64,000 bases of DNA from the NCBI GenBank assembly GCA_016712565.1, contig JADJQU010000003.1, forward strand, positions 868,001 through 932,000, written 5' to 3'. The position numbers were made by a program, and so were the translations under genes. Origin of the DNA: Planctomycetota bacterium (GTDB lineage: Bacteria; Planctomycetota; UBA1135; GCA-002686595). Numbering within the stretch: position 1 is the stretch's first letter; each line of letters opens with the position of its first letter. The notes beneath the pieces were generated by a model. The model did not search any database. It saw only the letters and a program-made list of their open reading frames with translations, and had not been told where the DNA came from. This document shows positions 8,739 through 17,663 of this stretch, piece by piece.

Positions 8739-8797
8739 CTGCTAAAAATACAGCAGACACGGAGGTCGATCCGACTGCTTGCTGTTATTTTTACAGC
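8739..8797. promoter_or_regulatory. Paired AT-rich palindromes upstream of ric (candidate operator)
   Basis: Two related palindromes: CTGCT-N8-AGCAG (8739-8756) and GCTGT-N7-ACAGC (8781-8797). Read on opposite strands they share the core TAAAAATA(A)CAGCA, so the pair is inverted. Their centres are about 41.5 bases apart, close to four helical turns, which would suit co-operative binding on one DNA face. They lie 134 bases before the ric start and just after the nhaA stop. The AT-rich cores stand out from the GC-rich background. The regulator is unknown. Confidence 0.6.
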
Positions 8798-8814
8798 GCG
8801 GCTCCCGGAGGCGG

Positions 8815-10125
8815 CTATGGGGAAGGACGGCCGCGCCAGAGCACGGCCATGCCGAGCAGGGCCGAGAGGGCCGAACCCGCCAGGATGCCGACCTTGGCGG
8901 CGTCGCCCTCCGCGCCCGGAAGGGCCAGGCTCGAGATGAACAGGGCCATGGTGAAGCCGATGCCCGCCAGGAGGCCGCCCCCGGCGAGCATCCGCCAGCT
9001 GACGCCCTCGGGCAGTTGCGCCACGCCCAATCGCACGGAAACCCAGCTCGCCCCGAGGATTCCAAGGGGCTTGCCGAGCACGAGGCCCGCCCCCACGGCC
9101 ACGGCCACCGGGTCCCGCAGCTCGCCGAGGCTGAAGGCCACGCCGGCGTTGGCCAGGGCAAAGATCGGCATGATCGCGAAGCCGACCCAGGGGTGGATCA
9201 CGTGCTCCAGGTACTCCAGGGGCGAGGAGGACTCGCGCGCCACGTGCGCGAGCCTGCGCGCCAGGTCCGCGGGACGCTCTCCGGTGCCCCAGCCCTCCCC
9301 CCGCAGGGTGGCCGCGGCGCGGGCCAGGATCCTGGGCGCGAGTCCGTCCCGCAGGTAGCTCCGGGCCGGCGTCAGGAGCCCCAGGGCCACGCCCGCCACT
9401 GTGGCGTGGACGCCCGATTCGTGGACCGCGAGCCAGACCAGGGCGCCCACCAGCGTGTACACGCCGCGATTGCGCACCCCGAGCCGGCCGAGAAGCACGA
9501 CGAAACCGAGGCCGGCCGCCGCCAGACCGAGGGCCGTGAGGTGGATCTTCTCCGTGTAGCCGACCGCGATCACGAGGATCGCACCGATGTCGTCGGCGAT
9601 GGCGAGCGAGAGCAGCAGGATGCGCAGCCCCGGGGGCACGCGCCGGGAAAGCACCGCCATGCAGCCCACCACGAAGGCGATGTCCGTGGCCATGGGGATG
9701 CCCCAGCCCCGCTCCGCGGGCTCGCCCCACTGGAACGCCAGGTACACCAGGGCGGGCCCCAGCATCCCGCCCAGGGCCGCGAACACCGGCAGGGCGGCGC
9801 GGCGCAGCTCCCGCAGCTCCCCGATCACCATTTCGCGCTTCACTTCGAGGCCCACCACGAAGAAGAACACCGCCATCAGCGCGTCGTTGATCCACGTGCG
9901 CAGGGGGTACTCCATGCGGAAGGACCCGGCCCCCAGGGAGATCGGCGTCTCCCAGAAGGCCTCGAATCCAGGGCCCAGGGGCGAGTTGGCGAGCCCCAGG
10001 GCCACGGCCGTGCACACGAGCAGCACGATGCCGCTGGCGGCCTCCACGTGCATGAAGCGCTCCAGGGGGCCCAGCAGCCGGTCGATGGGCTGGACCGGCA
10101 GATCGTCTTCGTGGGGCTGGGCCAT
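8815..10125 (-). CDS. nhaA: Na+/H+ antiporter NhaA
   Basis: A 436-residue inner-membrane antiporter exchanging sodium for protons. The family hallmarks are present: the Asp pair in SLAIADDIGAILVIAVGY, the GLEVKREM loop after the second helix, PMATDIAFVVGC, and a C-terminal domain with GFAIMPIFALANAGV and GIGFTMALFISSLA. About a dozen membrane segments are visible. The start at 10125 is preferred over the longer frame to 10257 because GGAG sits about 5 bases upstream and the first helix then follows at the usual distance. It is adjacent to ric, but the ric operators lie between them. Confidence 0.93.
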   Translation of the reverse strand: MAQPHEDDLPVQPIDRLLGPLERFMHVEAASGIVLLVCTAVALGLANSPLGPGFEAFWETPISLGAGSFRMEYPLRTWINDALMAVFFFVVGLEVKREMVIGELRELRRAALPVFAALGGMLGPALVYLAFQWGEPAERGWGIPMATDIAFVVGCMAVLSRRVPPGLRILLLSLAIADDIGAILVIAVGYTEKIHLTALGLAAAGLGFVVLLGRLGVRNRGVYTLVGALVWLAVHESGVHATVAGVALGLLTPARSYLRDGLAPRILARAAATLRGEGWGTGERPADLARRLAHVARESSSPLEYLEHVIHPWVGFAIMPIFALANAGVAFSLGELRDPVAVAVGAGLVLGKPLGILGASWVSVRLGVAQLPEGVSWRMLAGGGLLAGIGFTMALFISSLALPGAEGDAAKVGILAGSALSALLGMAVLWRGRPSP

Positions 10126-10290
10126 GGTCACTCCGGGGGGGACTGGAACGCCGGTGGGCTTGGCCGTCGCCATGGGCTCGGCCGGGCCGGGCACCGGTCG
10201 CCGATTCTGGACCGTCGCCGTCGGGCCTCCAGCGGATTTCGCCCCTTCGTGGCGCATTTCAGCGCCGGGCGCCGCGCCGCTCTCGCCTGC

Positions 10291-11661
10291 TCACCCCCGC
10301 GAATCGCCGGGGAGCGGCCGTGATCCGCGGCCCAGCTGCTCCCAGAGGGGGCCCTGGGCGCCCCGGGCTCGCAGGCGCTTGCGGAGGGGTTCGGGCAGGT
10401 CCCGACTCACCCCGGGCACGACCCACAGGGGGGAGCCCGCGACGAGTTCCTCCAGCCGCTCCAGGAGCCGGTCCGCCACCGCCGGCTCGATCCAGTGGAC
10501 CGGCGTCAGGGACAGGGGATCCACTTGGACGCCGTGGGCCCGCGCGTGGGCCGCCACGCGGGTGCCGGGATAGACGCGCACGCCGACCATGGCCACGGCG
10601 GCGGCGGGTCGGGTCTCCTCCACGACCGCGACGGTCTCCTCGAGCGTGCTCCAGGTCTCGCCGGGGCCGCCGAAGATCAGGCTGTGGCAGAAGGCGATGC
10701 CCGCCTCCCGCAGCAGGCGCGAGGCTCGGCGCACGTCCTCCGCGTCGAAGCCCTTGTGCATTCCCGCCAAGGTCCCGGCGCTGGCCGCATCGGTCCCCAG
10801 GTCCACGCTGCGACAGCCCGCGCGCGCCATGGCGTCCACCAGCTCGGCCGTCAGGCCGGCGGGCGTCACGTAGGCGGTCCAGCGCAGGGAGAGCCCGCGC
10901 CGCAGGATGGCCTCGCACAGGGCGCGGGCGTGCTCCCGCGGGACGTTGAACACGCTGTCCACGAAGAAGAACGAATCGATGCCGCGGGTTCGGACGATGG
11001 CCTCGAGCTCGTCCACCACGCGCTCCGGGTTGCGGACGCGCACACGCCGCCCCTCGAGCATGGGATAGGTGCAGTAGCCGCAGCTGAAGACGCAGCCGCG
11101 CTTGGTCTGCACGTTCACGGAGCCCCCCTCGCGGGCGTAGCGCGCCAGGTCCAGGAGCTCCCGGGCCGGGAGCGCGGAATCCGTCAGGTCGGAGCCCGTG
11201 CCCTGGACGATTTCCCCGCGGCGGACGGCGCCGCGGGCCAGGCGCTCGAGCAGGGACGGGAGGGCCGTCTCCGCCTCGCCGGCAACCCCGTGGTCCGCGT
11301 CCAGGGCCGCCAGCAGGGCCTCGGGGAAGAGCGTGAAGGCCGAGCCGCCGAGCAGCAACGGCACGCCGGGCGCCGCCGCGCGCACCGTGCGCACCGCCTC
11401 CCGATAGCGGGGCAGGGCGCTCAGAGCCCGCGGGTAGGAGGCCTCGTCGACGTTGCGCAGCGACATGCCGATCGCCTGGGGACGGAATTCGGCGATCGTG
11501 GCCGCCAGTTCCCCGTGCATGCGCTCGCCGGCGAAGCACGCGTCGTACAGGGCCACCTCGTGGCCCGCCGCGCGCGCGATGCCCGCCGCGTAGGCCGCGC
11601 CGAGCGGCGGCACGGGATCGGGCACGGTCAACTGGTTGGGCGAGACGACGAGGAATCGCAC
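10291..11661 (-). CDS. B12-binding-domain radical SAM protein
   Basis: A 456-residue enzyme with an N-terminal Rossmann-like cobalamin-binding-type domain (about 1-150, LLLGGSAFTLFPE) and a radical SAM barrel. The Fe4S4 motif is CVFSCGYC (CxxxCxxC, about residue 190). SAM-binding GE-type and Rossmann-like segments follow (FFFVDSVFN, SVDLGTDAAS, FGGPGETWSTLEETV). The canonical B12 motif DxHxxG is not evident, so cobalamin binding is uncertain. It starts with GTG. The product resembles the large tryptophan-, lipid- or antibiotic-modifying radical SAM group, and the substrate cannot be told. It sits 22 bases downstream of the VOC gene, probably in one transcript. Confidence 0.85.
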   Translation of the reverse strand: MRFLVVSPNQLTVPDPVPPLGAAYAAGIARAAGHEVALYDACFAGERMHGELAATIAEFRPQAIGMSLRNVDEASYPRALSALPRYREAVRTVRAAAPGVPLLLGGSAFTLFPEALLAALDADHGVAGEAETALPSLLERLARGAVRRGEIVQGTGSDLTDSALPARELLDLARYAREGGSVNVQTKRGCVFSCGYCTYPMLEGRRVRVRNPERVVDELEAIVRTRGIDSFFFVDSVFNVPREHARALCEAILRRGLSLRWTAYVTPAGLTAELVDAMARAGCRSVDLGTDAASAGTLAGMHKGFDAEDVRRASRLLREAGIAFCHSLIFGGPGETWSTLEETVAVVEETRPAAAVAMVGVRVYPGTRVAAHARAHGVQVDPLSLTPVHWIEPAVADRLLERLEELVAGSPLWVVPGVSRDLPEPLRKRLRARGAQGPLWEQLGRGSRPLPGDSRG

Positions 11662-11683
11662 GCGGATCGTCGCCCGGCCGGCC

Positions 11684-12145
11684 TCAGGGGGCGTACCGGG
11701 TGCCCTCCTGGACGAAGCACAGCGGATTGTCCCAGGGGTCCTCGGCGTAGAAGGAGCGCTCGCCCCAGGGTCGAGTGACGATGCGACCGCCCGAGTCGTC
11801 GTGGACGTCGCCCTTGCTCAGGCAGCGCAGGGCCTTGGCACGCGCGTGGATGCGCTCGAGATGGGAGACCTCGAAGTACAGGCACTTCGCCGCCGGGTGG
11901 GCCGCGGCTCCGATCTGCACCACCTGCAGGGTGACCGGACCGCACTGGAAGTAGGCCCGCGAGCCGGGGCCCTCGCGACCTTCGATGCCCAGGAGTCGGC
12001 CGTAGAAGCGCAGGGCCCGGCCGAGGTCCCCCACCTCGATGTTGAGACGAAAGAAGCGGGGCACGTCAGCCGCGACGCGCGCGGGAGGTTTGGCGCGGGT
12101 CGGGGCTTTCTTCTTGGCCATGGGAGCAGTGTACTCCCCTTCCAT
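11684..12145 (-). CDS. VOC (glyoxalase/bleomycin resistance) family protein
   Basis: A protein of about 153 residues with one vicinal oxygen chelate fold: FFRLNIEVGDLGRALRFYGR, the middle CLYFEVSHLERIHARAK, and the C-terminal WGERSFYAEDPWDNPLCFVQ. Such domains bind a metal and act as lyases, dioxygenases or ligand-binding resistance proteins; which applies here is unknown. The start at 12145 is chosen for a GGAGG eight bases upstream; a later ATG at 12121 (MAKKKAPTRAK) is an alternative. The preferred start is back to back with that of the divergent gene at 12144, so both would share start-codon DNA. Confidence 0.8.
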   Translation of the reverse strand: MEGEYTAPMAKKKAPTRAKPPARVAADVPRFFRLNIEVGDLGRALRFYGRLLGIEGREGPGSRAYFQCGPVTLQVVQIGAAAHPAAKCLYFEVSHLERIHARAKALRCLSKGDVHDDSGGRIVTRPWGERSFYAEDPWDNPLCFVQEGTRYAP

Positions 12146-14369
12146 GTCCTGGCCTCCGACCATGTTCCTCGCGTTCGCCGTGGCCGCCGCGTCCCTGCCG
12201 AGTTTCCAGGCCCGTCCGAGCGCCCCGGACTGGCTGAGCGATCCGCGGCCCTACGGCGCGGAGGTCCGGCGCTCCAGCGATTCGCGTTCCCTGGTGCTCG
12301 AGAACGGCATCGCGCGGCGCGAGTTCCTGCTGGAGCCCGGGACGGCGACGATCGGCTTGGATGTGCGCTCCTCGCGGGGCACGGACGCCTGGCGGGCGGT
12401 GTTGCGGGCCGTGGAACCCGAGGCCCGCCTCGTTCTGGACGGCATTTCCATCGACGTGGGTGGACTCGAGGGCCAAGTGAACCGCGCCTTCCTGCGCACG
12501 GAGAGCGGGGCCGGCGGATCCTCGGATCTCGAGCCGCTGGCAGGGAACCCGCGCGCCCTGCAACGGACGGGCTTCGAGATCGTCGAGCCCGCGGAACGCT
12601 TCCCCTGGAAACGCGTTCGTCGTTCCGGGGACGCCCCCTGGCCGCCCAGGGGCAAGGGACTGCGACTGGACTTCGGCGTGGCGCCGGATTCCCTGCTGGC
12701 CAAGGAGCATCCAGAGCTGGTGGGCCTCGTGGTGCGCGTGCACCACGAGCTCTACGACGGACTGCCGTGCTTCGCCAAGTGGATCGAGGTGCACAACGGG
12801 ACGGCGCGCGAGATCCGCCTGGAACACTTCTGGAGCGAGCTCCTGGCCGCCGTCGAGGGCGAGTCCAAGGTGGAGACGCGCCCCGGCATCCCCTACCGCC
12901 TGCCCAACCTGTGGGTGGAGACCGACTACGCTTGCGGAGGCAGCGACGAGGACGCCCAGCGCTTCGGCCTGCGCTGGGTCGCCGATCCACGCTACACGTC
13001 GCAGGTGAACTACCTGCTGCAGACGCCCTGTCTCCTGGAGTGCGGCCCCGCGGTCGGGCCGGACCAGACCCTGGCCCCCGGCGCGACCTTCGAGAGCTTC
13101 CGCACGTTTCTCTTGCTGCACGACAGCGAGGATCGTTCCCGCAACGGGCTGGCACGCTGCCGCATGTACCGCACGATCGCGCCGTGGACCTCCGAGAATC
13201 CGCTGATGATGCACGTCACGAGCGTGGATCCGAGCGTGGTCGCGGCGGCCCTGGAACAGTGCGCGGCCGTGGGTTTCGAGCTCGCGATCCTCTCCTTCGG
13301 CAGCGGCTTCGACCTGGAGGACGAGCGCGCTGGCACCCGCGAGCGATGGCGCGGATTCGCCGATCTCGCACGCCAACGGGGCCTGGAGCTGGGCGGCTAC
13401 TCGCTGCTCTCCAGCCGCTCGGTGGGCAACGGCGACGACGTGGTTTCTCCGCCGGGAGAACGGCCGGCCCACGGAAGCTGTCCGTCCCTGGCCAGTGCCT
13501 GGGGCCAGGAGTACCTGCGGCGCCTGCGGGACTTCTTCCCCGCCACGGGCTTCACGATGCTGGAGCACGACGGCCCCTACCCGGGAGACTACGACACCGC
13601 CGCGCGGCCGCCCCTGCAGAAGGGCCTGGCCGATTCCCAGTGGGTCCAGTTCGGCCTTGCCGCGCGCTTCTATCGCTGGTGCCGCGCCCAGGGCATTTTC
13701 GTCAACGCGCCCGACTGGTACGTGCTCAACGGCACCAACAAGTCCGCCATGGGTTATCGCGAGGTCAATTGGTCCCTGCCCCGGGCCGATCAGGTGCTGC
13801 ACACGCGCCAGAACATCTTCGACGGCACCTGGACGAAGACGCCGAGCATGGGCTGGATGTTCGTGCCGCTGACCGAGTACCAGGGCGGCGGCGCGCAGGC
13901 CACGGTGGAGCCCCTGGCGCAGCACCTCGATCACTACCAACGCATGCTGGAGAGCAATCTGGGCGCGGGCGTGCAGGCCTGCTACCGCGGGCCGCGCCTG
14001 TTCGACACCGAGGAAACGCGTGCCATGGTGGCCCGACAAGTGGCCTGGTTCCGAGCCCACCGCGAGGTGCTCGAGGCGGACATCGACCACGCGGCGAGTC
14101 GCCGCGCGGACGGACGCGACCTCGACTGGTTCTTGCACGTGCTTCCCCTGGGCGATCCCTGCGGAATGCTCGTGGTCTACAATCCCCTGCAGCGCGACGT
14201 GGAGCGCACGCTCGTGATCGACCTCACGAACACGGGCGCCCGGGAGGAAACCCACGTGGCTGGTGCGGCGGGGCCGGTGGGAACGTTCGCCCTCGATCGA
14301 CAGGGCCGGGTCGAGCTCCCCGTGCGCATCCCCGCGGGCGGAATGAGCTGGTTCGAGTTTCGGCGGTAA
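12144..14369 (+). CDS. Secreted alpha-galactosidase-like glycoside hydrolase family protein
   Basis: A 741-residue protein with a short signal-like N terminus (FLAFAVAAASLPSFQARPS). Residues about 20-330 look like a beta-sandwich carbohydrate-binding/supersandwich domain. From about 350 a TIM-barrel-like region carries LGGYSLLSSRS, FTMLEHDGPYPGDYD (a likely catalytic Asp), GIFVNAPDWYVLNG and QVAWFRAHREVLEADI. The last ~80 residues form a beta domain (VVYNPLQRDVERTL). The overall build and the MLEHDGPYPGD strand recall alpha-galactosidase-like proteins of clan GH-D, but the family is not certain. Start could be 12144 or the ATG at 12162. No partner sugar genes are nearby. Confidence 0.6.
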   Translation: MSWPPTMFLAFAVAAASLPSFQARPSAPDWLSDPRPYGAEVRRSSDSRSLVLENGIARREFLLEPGTATIGLDVRSSRGTDAWRAVLRAVEPEARLVLDGISIDVGGLEGQVNRAFLRTESGAGGSSDLEPLAGNPRALQRTGFEIVEPAERFPWKRVRRSGDAPWPPRGKGLRLDFGVAPDSLLAKEHPELVGLVVRVHHELYDGLPCFAKWIEVHNGTAREIRLEHFWSELLAAVEGESKVETRPGIPYRLPNLWVETDYACGGSDEDAQRFGLRWVADPRYTSQVNYLLQTPCLLECGPAVGPDQTLAPGATFESFRTFLLLHDSEDRSRNGLARCRMYRTIAPWTSENPLMMHVTSVDPSVVAAALEQCAAVGFELAILSFGSGFDLEDERAGTRERWRGFADLARQRGLELGGYSLLSSRSVGNGDDVVSPPGERPAHGSCPSLASAWGQEYLRRLRDFFPATGFTMLEHDGPYPGDYDTAARPPLQKGLADSQWVQFGLAARFYRWCRAQGIFVNAPDWYVLNGTNKSAMGYREVNWSLPRADQVLHTRQNIFDGTWTKTPSMGWMFVPLTEYQGGGAQATVEPLAQHLDHYQRMLESNLGAGVQACYRGPRLFDTEETRAMVARQVAWFRAHREVLEADIDHAASRRADGRDLDWFLHVLPLGDPCGMLVVYNPLQRDVERTLVIDLTNTGAREETHVAGAAGPVGTFALDRQGRVELPVRIPAGGMSWFEFRR

Positions 14370-14423
14370 CAGCCCTGGAGCAGGGCTCCCGAGGCTCGCC
14401 GCCGCCCGGCGCGGGCCGTGCCC

Positions 14424-14819
14424 TCAACGCCTGTTGCCGCGCCCGCCGCGCCCGTCGCGTTGCACGGCCCGGCGAGAAGCGCCGAAGACGGCCCGAAAGA
14501 TGCGCTCGAGGTCGACCCGGGGGATTCCCCCGCGGGCGGCACCGAGCAGCGCCGCGAGCATGGCTCGCTCGCGCGCGGGATCGGCACCGGCGAGGCCCAG
14601 GGCCTGCTTGGCGCGTCCGATGCGGCGCGCGAAGGCCACGCGCTGCTCGATCAGCGTGAGCAGCCGCCCATTGAGCGCATCCATGCGGGCGCGCAGGCGG
14701 GCGAGATCCTCGCTCCGCGCCACCGGGTCCGGGCGCCCCTTCGCCGGTTGCGCGCGCTGCTGAGGGAACTCGCCGGTGCGGCGTCCGCGCAGCGTGGTGC
14801 GACCAGGTTTCGAGCCCAT
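14424..14819 (-). CDS. Chorismate mutase (AroQ type)
   Basis: A 131-residue protein. After a ~45-residue basic, disordered leader, residues 45-125 form the three-helix AroQ fold: LARLRARMDALNGRLLTLIE (first helix with the active-site Arg), QRVAFARRIGRAKQA (second Arg and Lys), DPARERAML, and a final helix with VDLERIFRAVFGAS. It rearranges chorismate to prephenate for phenylalanine and tyrosine synthesis. It is a stand-alone mutase, not fused to a dehydratase. Its ATG lies 24 bases from that of the divergent U32 gene. Confidence 0.8.
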   Translation of the reverse strand: MGSKPGRTTLRGRRTGEFPQQRAQPAKGRPDPVARSEDLARLRARMDALNGRLLTLIEQRVAFARRIGRAKQALGLAGADPARERAMLAALLGAARGGIPRVDLERIFRAVFGASRRAVQRDGRGGRGNRR

Positions 14820-14843
14820 GGCGCAGCATGATACCGTCGTGCC

Positions 14844-17546
14844 ATGGCTGCCCACGGATCCACGCGCCCGGCGAAGCCCGAGCTGCTCGCGCCGGCGGGC
14901 GATCTCGAGGCCTTGAAGGCGGCGCTCTTTGCCGGGGCCGACGCCGTGTACTTCGGCCTGCAGGAGGGCTTCAACGCCCGCGCGCGGGCGGGCAACTTCA
15001 GCCTGGAGAACCTGGGGGCCACCGTGGCGCGCATCCACCGCGCCGGGGCCCGGGCCTACCTGGCGGTCAACACCCTGGTGTTCGAGCCGGAGCTCCCCTT
15101 CGTCGAGGGCGTGCTGCGCCGCGCGGCCGCCTGCGGCGTCGACGCCCTGATCGTGCAGGACCCCGCCGTGGCGCTGATCGCCCGGGAGTTGTGCCCGGAA
15201 CTCGCGCTGCACGCCAGCACGCAGATGACCATCTCGAGCCCCGAGGGCGCGCGCTTCGCCCAGAGCCTGGGCGCCACGCGCGTGGTGGCTCCCCGGGAAC
15301 TTTCCGTGGCCGAGTTGCGCCGCTTCGCCGAGCAGAGCGACGTGGAATTGGAGGTCTTCATCCACGGCGCCCTGTGCGTGGCGTGGTCGGGGCAGTGTCT
15401 TTCCTCCGAGGCCTGGGGCGGCCGCTCGGCGAATCGCGGCCAATGCGCCCAGTCCTGTCGCATGCCCTACGACCTGGTGCTCGACGGCGAAGTCCGCGAC
15501 CTGGGTGACGTGAAGTACCTCCTGTCCCCCAAGGATCTCGCGGGCCTGCGGGCCGTGGAGGAGCTGGCGCGCATCGGCGTGCATGGCCTGAAGATCGAGG
15601 GCCGCCAGAAGGGACCCGTGTACGTGGCCACGGCCACCGGAATGTACCGGCGCTTCGTCGACGGCCTCAAGGCCTCGGGCGGCGTCACGCCGGAGATCGA
15701 CCAGGAGGCGCGGCAGGACCTGCTGCGCGCGGGCCTCGCCTACACCCGCGGCTTCAGCGACGGGTTTCTGGGCGGCAGCGACCACCAGACCCTGGTGGAG
15801 GGCCGCTTCCCCAAGAGCCGCGGCGTGCTGCTCGGTCGCGTGACGCAGGTCCGCGGCGCCGAGGTGCTCGTGGAGCCCGACCCCGAGGGACGGCCCTGGA
15901 CCGGGGCCCGGGCCGCACCGGACCGCGCGAGCGCGCCCATGGGAAAGCCCTCCGCGGCGCTGACGGGACTCGGTGGATCCGGCGATTCGAGCGACGGACC
16001 CCGCGCCGCGCCCCTGGAACCGCGGGCGGGCATGGGAGTGGTCTTCGACGCGGGCCGCCCCGAGGACGAGCACGAGGAAGGCGGTCCGATCTTCTCCGCC
16101 GCGCGCGCGGCTTCCGGCTGGCGACTCGGCTTCGGAAGACCGGGACCGGATCTGGCGCGCGTGTCCGTGGGTGAGCGCGTGTGGGTCACCTCCGATCCGA
16201 AATTGACCCGCGAGGTGGAGCGCGCCGTGGCCGCGGAAGAGCCCGAGGGCCGCATCGCGCTGGAACTCTGCCTCCGCGGCTGTGCGGGCCAGGCGTTGGA
16301 AGTGGAGGCGCGCGTGCTTTCGGATCGGGCCGGCCGTGGCGCGCGCGCGCGGGCCGCGAGCACCTCGCTCCTGGAACGCTCCACGGGTCGCGGTCTCGAC
16401 GCGGAGCTGCTGCGCGAGAAGCTCGGGGCCTTCGGCGGCACGCCCTTCCGTGTCGAGCGCCTGGACCTTGGGGGACTCGCCCCGGGCTTGCACGTCTCCG
16501 TCGCCGAACTCAAGGCCCTGCGGCGCGAGCTCTCGACGGCCTTGCTCGCGGAGCTCGAGCGCGGACCCGCGCGCGCGGTCGATCCGGCGTGCGCCGTGGA
16601 GCGGATCGCGCAACGGACCGCGACGCGCCTCTCGACTTCGACCGGGGACGGGAAGGGCCGCTGGCGCGCGCCCGCCACGCCGCAACTGGTGGCCCTGTGC
16701 CGCACCGAGGAGCAACTGGAAGCGGCCATCGCGGCGGACCTCCGCGAAGTGGAGCTCGATTGGATGGAACTCGTGGGCCTGGGGCGCGCCGTGGAGCGGG
16801 CCCGGGCGGCGGGTCTTGCCGTGACGCTCGCCACCGTGCGCGTGCAGAAGCCGGGCGAGCAGGGCTACGACCGTCGCCTGGGCGCGCTCTCCCCGGACGC
16901 CGTGCTCGTGCGCCATTGGGGAGCCCTGGTGCACTTCGAAGGCGCGCGAGGGCAGGCGGACGGAACCCGCGGAGGCCCGCTGCTGCACGGCGACTTCTCG
17001 CTCAACGTCACCAACTCGATCACCGCCGGGCTGCTCTTCGAACGGGGCCTCGACACCTTGACGCCCGCCTACGACCTGGATCGCGATCAACTGGAGGCGC
17101 TCCTGGACCACGCGCCGCCGGAGCGCTTCACGGTGGTGCTCTACCACAGGATTCCCACGTTCCACACGGAGCACTGCGTCTACTCGCACCTCCTGTCCAA
17201 CGGCCGCGACCACCTGACCTGCGGCCGGCCCTGCGAGCAGCACGCGCTGTCCCTGCGGGACCACACCGGCCGCGATCACCCGGTGATCGTCGACGTGGGC
17301 TGTCGCAACACCGTGTTCAACAGTGAGGCCCAGTCCGCCGCGCGGCTGGCCCCGGCGCTCGTGGCCCGCGGTGTGCGCCGCTTCCGCGTCGAGTTCGTGC
17401 GCGAGGACCGCGAGCTGTCCACGCGCATCCTGGGGGCCTTCGCCGATCTGTTGGCCGGCAGGATTGCTCCGGATCGGGCCCTGGCGATCTCCGGGGCCCG
17501 CGCCCACCTGGGCGTCTCGAACGCGCCGATGACGCTGATGTCCTAG
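14844..17546 (+). CDS. U32 peptidase-family protein (RlhA/YegQ-like)
   Basis: A 900-residue protein of the U32 family. These were named as collagenase-like peptidases, but several members (RlhA, TrhP, UbiU/UbiV) are Fe-S proteins in prephenate-linked hydroxylation of rRNA, tRNA or quinones. The core (about 12-300) has PAGDLEALKAALFAGADAVY, the signature EVFIHGALC, and Cys residues in WSGQCLSSE and NRGQCAQSC that would bind the cluster. A long middle region (300-560) and a C-terminal extension with CVYSHLLSNGRDHLTCGRPC and VDVGCRNTVFNS match the large RlhA-like subgroup. The divergent neighbour encodes chorismate mutase, which makes prephenate; RlhA- and TrhP-type hydroxylations need prephenate, so the pairing may be functional. 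Confidence 0.85.
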   Translation: MAAHGSTRPAKPELLAPAGDLEALKAALFAGADAVYFGLQEGFNARARAGNFSLENLGATVARIHRAGARAYLAVNTLVFEPELPFVEGVLRRAAACGVDALIVQDPAVALIARELCPELALHASTQMTISSPEGARFAQSLGATRVVAPRELSVAELRRFAEQSDVELEVFIHGALCVAWSGQCLSSEAWGGRSANRGQCAQSCRMPYDLVLDGEVRDLGDVKYLLSPKDLAGLRAVEELARIGVHGLKIEGRQKGPVYVATATGMYRRFVDGLKASGGVTPEIDQEARQDLLRAGLAYTRGFSDGFLGGSDHQTLVEGRFPKSRGVLLGRVTQVRGAEVLVEPDPEGRPWTGARAAPDRASAPMGKPSAALTGLGGSGDSSDGPRAAPLEPRAGMGVVFDAGRPEDEHEEGGPIFSAARAASGWRLGFGRPGPDLARVSVGERVWVTSDPKLTREVERAVAAEEPEGRIALELCLRGCAGQALEVEARVLSDRAGRGARARAASTSLLERSTGRGLDAELLREKLGAFGGTPFRVERLDLGGLAPGLHVSVAELKALRRELSTALLAELERGPARAVDPACAVERIAQRTATRLSTSTGDGKGRWRAPATPQLVALCRTEEQLEAAIAADLREVELDWMELVGLGRAVERARAAGLAVTLATVRVQKPGEQGYDRRLGALSPDAVLVRHWGALVHFEGARGQADGTRGGPLLHGDFSLNVTNSITAGLLFERGLDTLTPAYDLDRDQLEALLDHAPPERFTVVLYHRIPTFHTEHCVYSHLLSNGRDHLTCGRPCEQHALSLRDHTGRDHPVIVDVGCRNTVFNSEAQSAARLAPALVARGVRRFRVEFVREDRELSTRILGAFADLLAGRIAPDRALAISGARAHLGVSNAPMTLMS

Positions 17547-17663
17547 TCTCCGGACTTGGGGATCCGGATTCAGATCCTCCCCGAACCGGGGACGCTCCAC
17601 AGCCCCGCCGGGGGCCCCCAGTGGACAAGGGGCGGCACGCAGGCGAGATTGTGCGTTCGCGCC

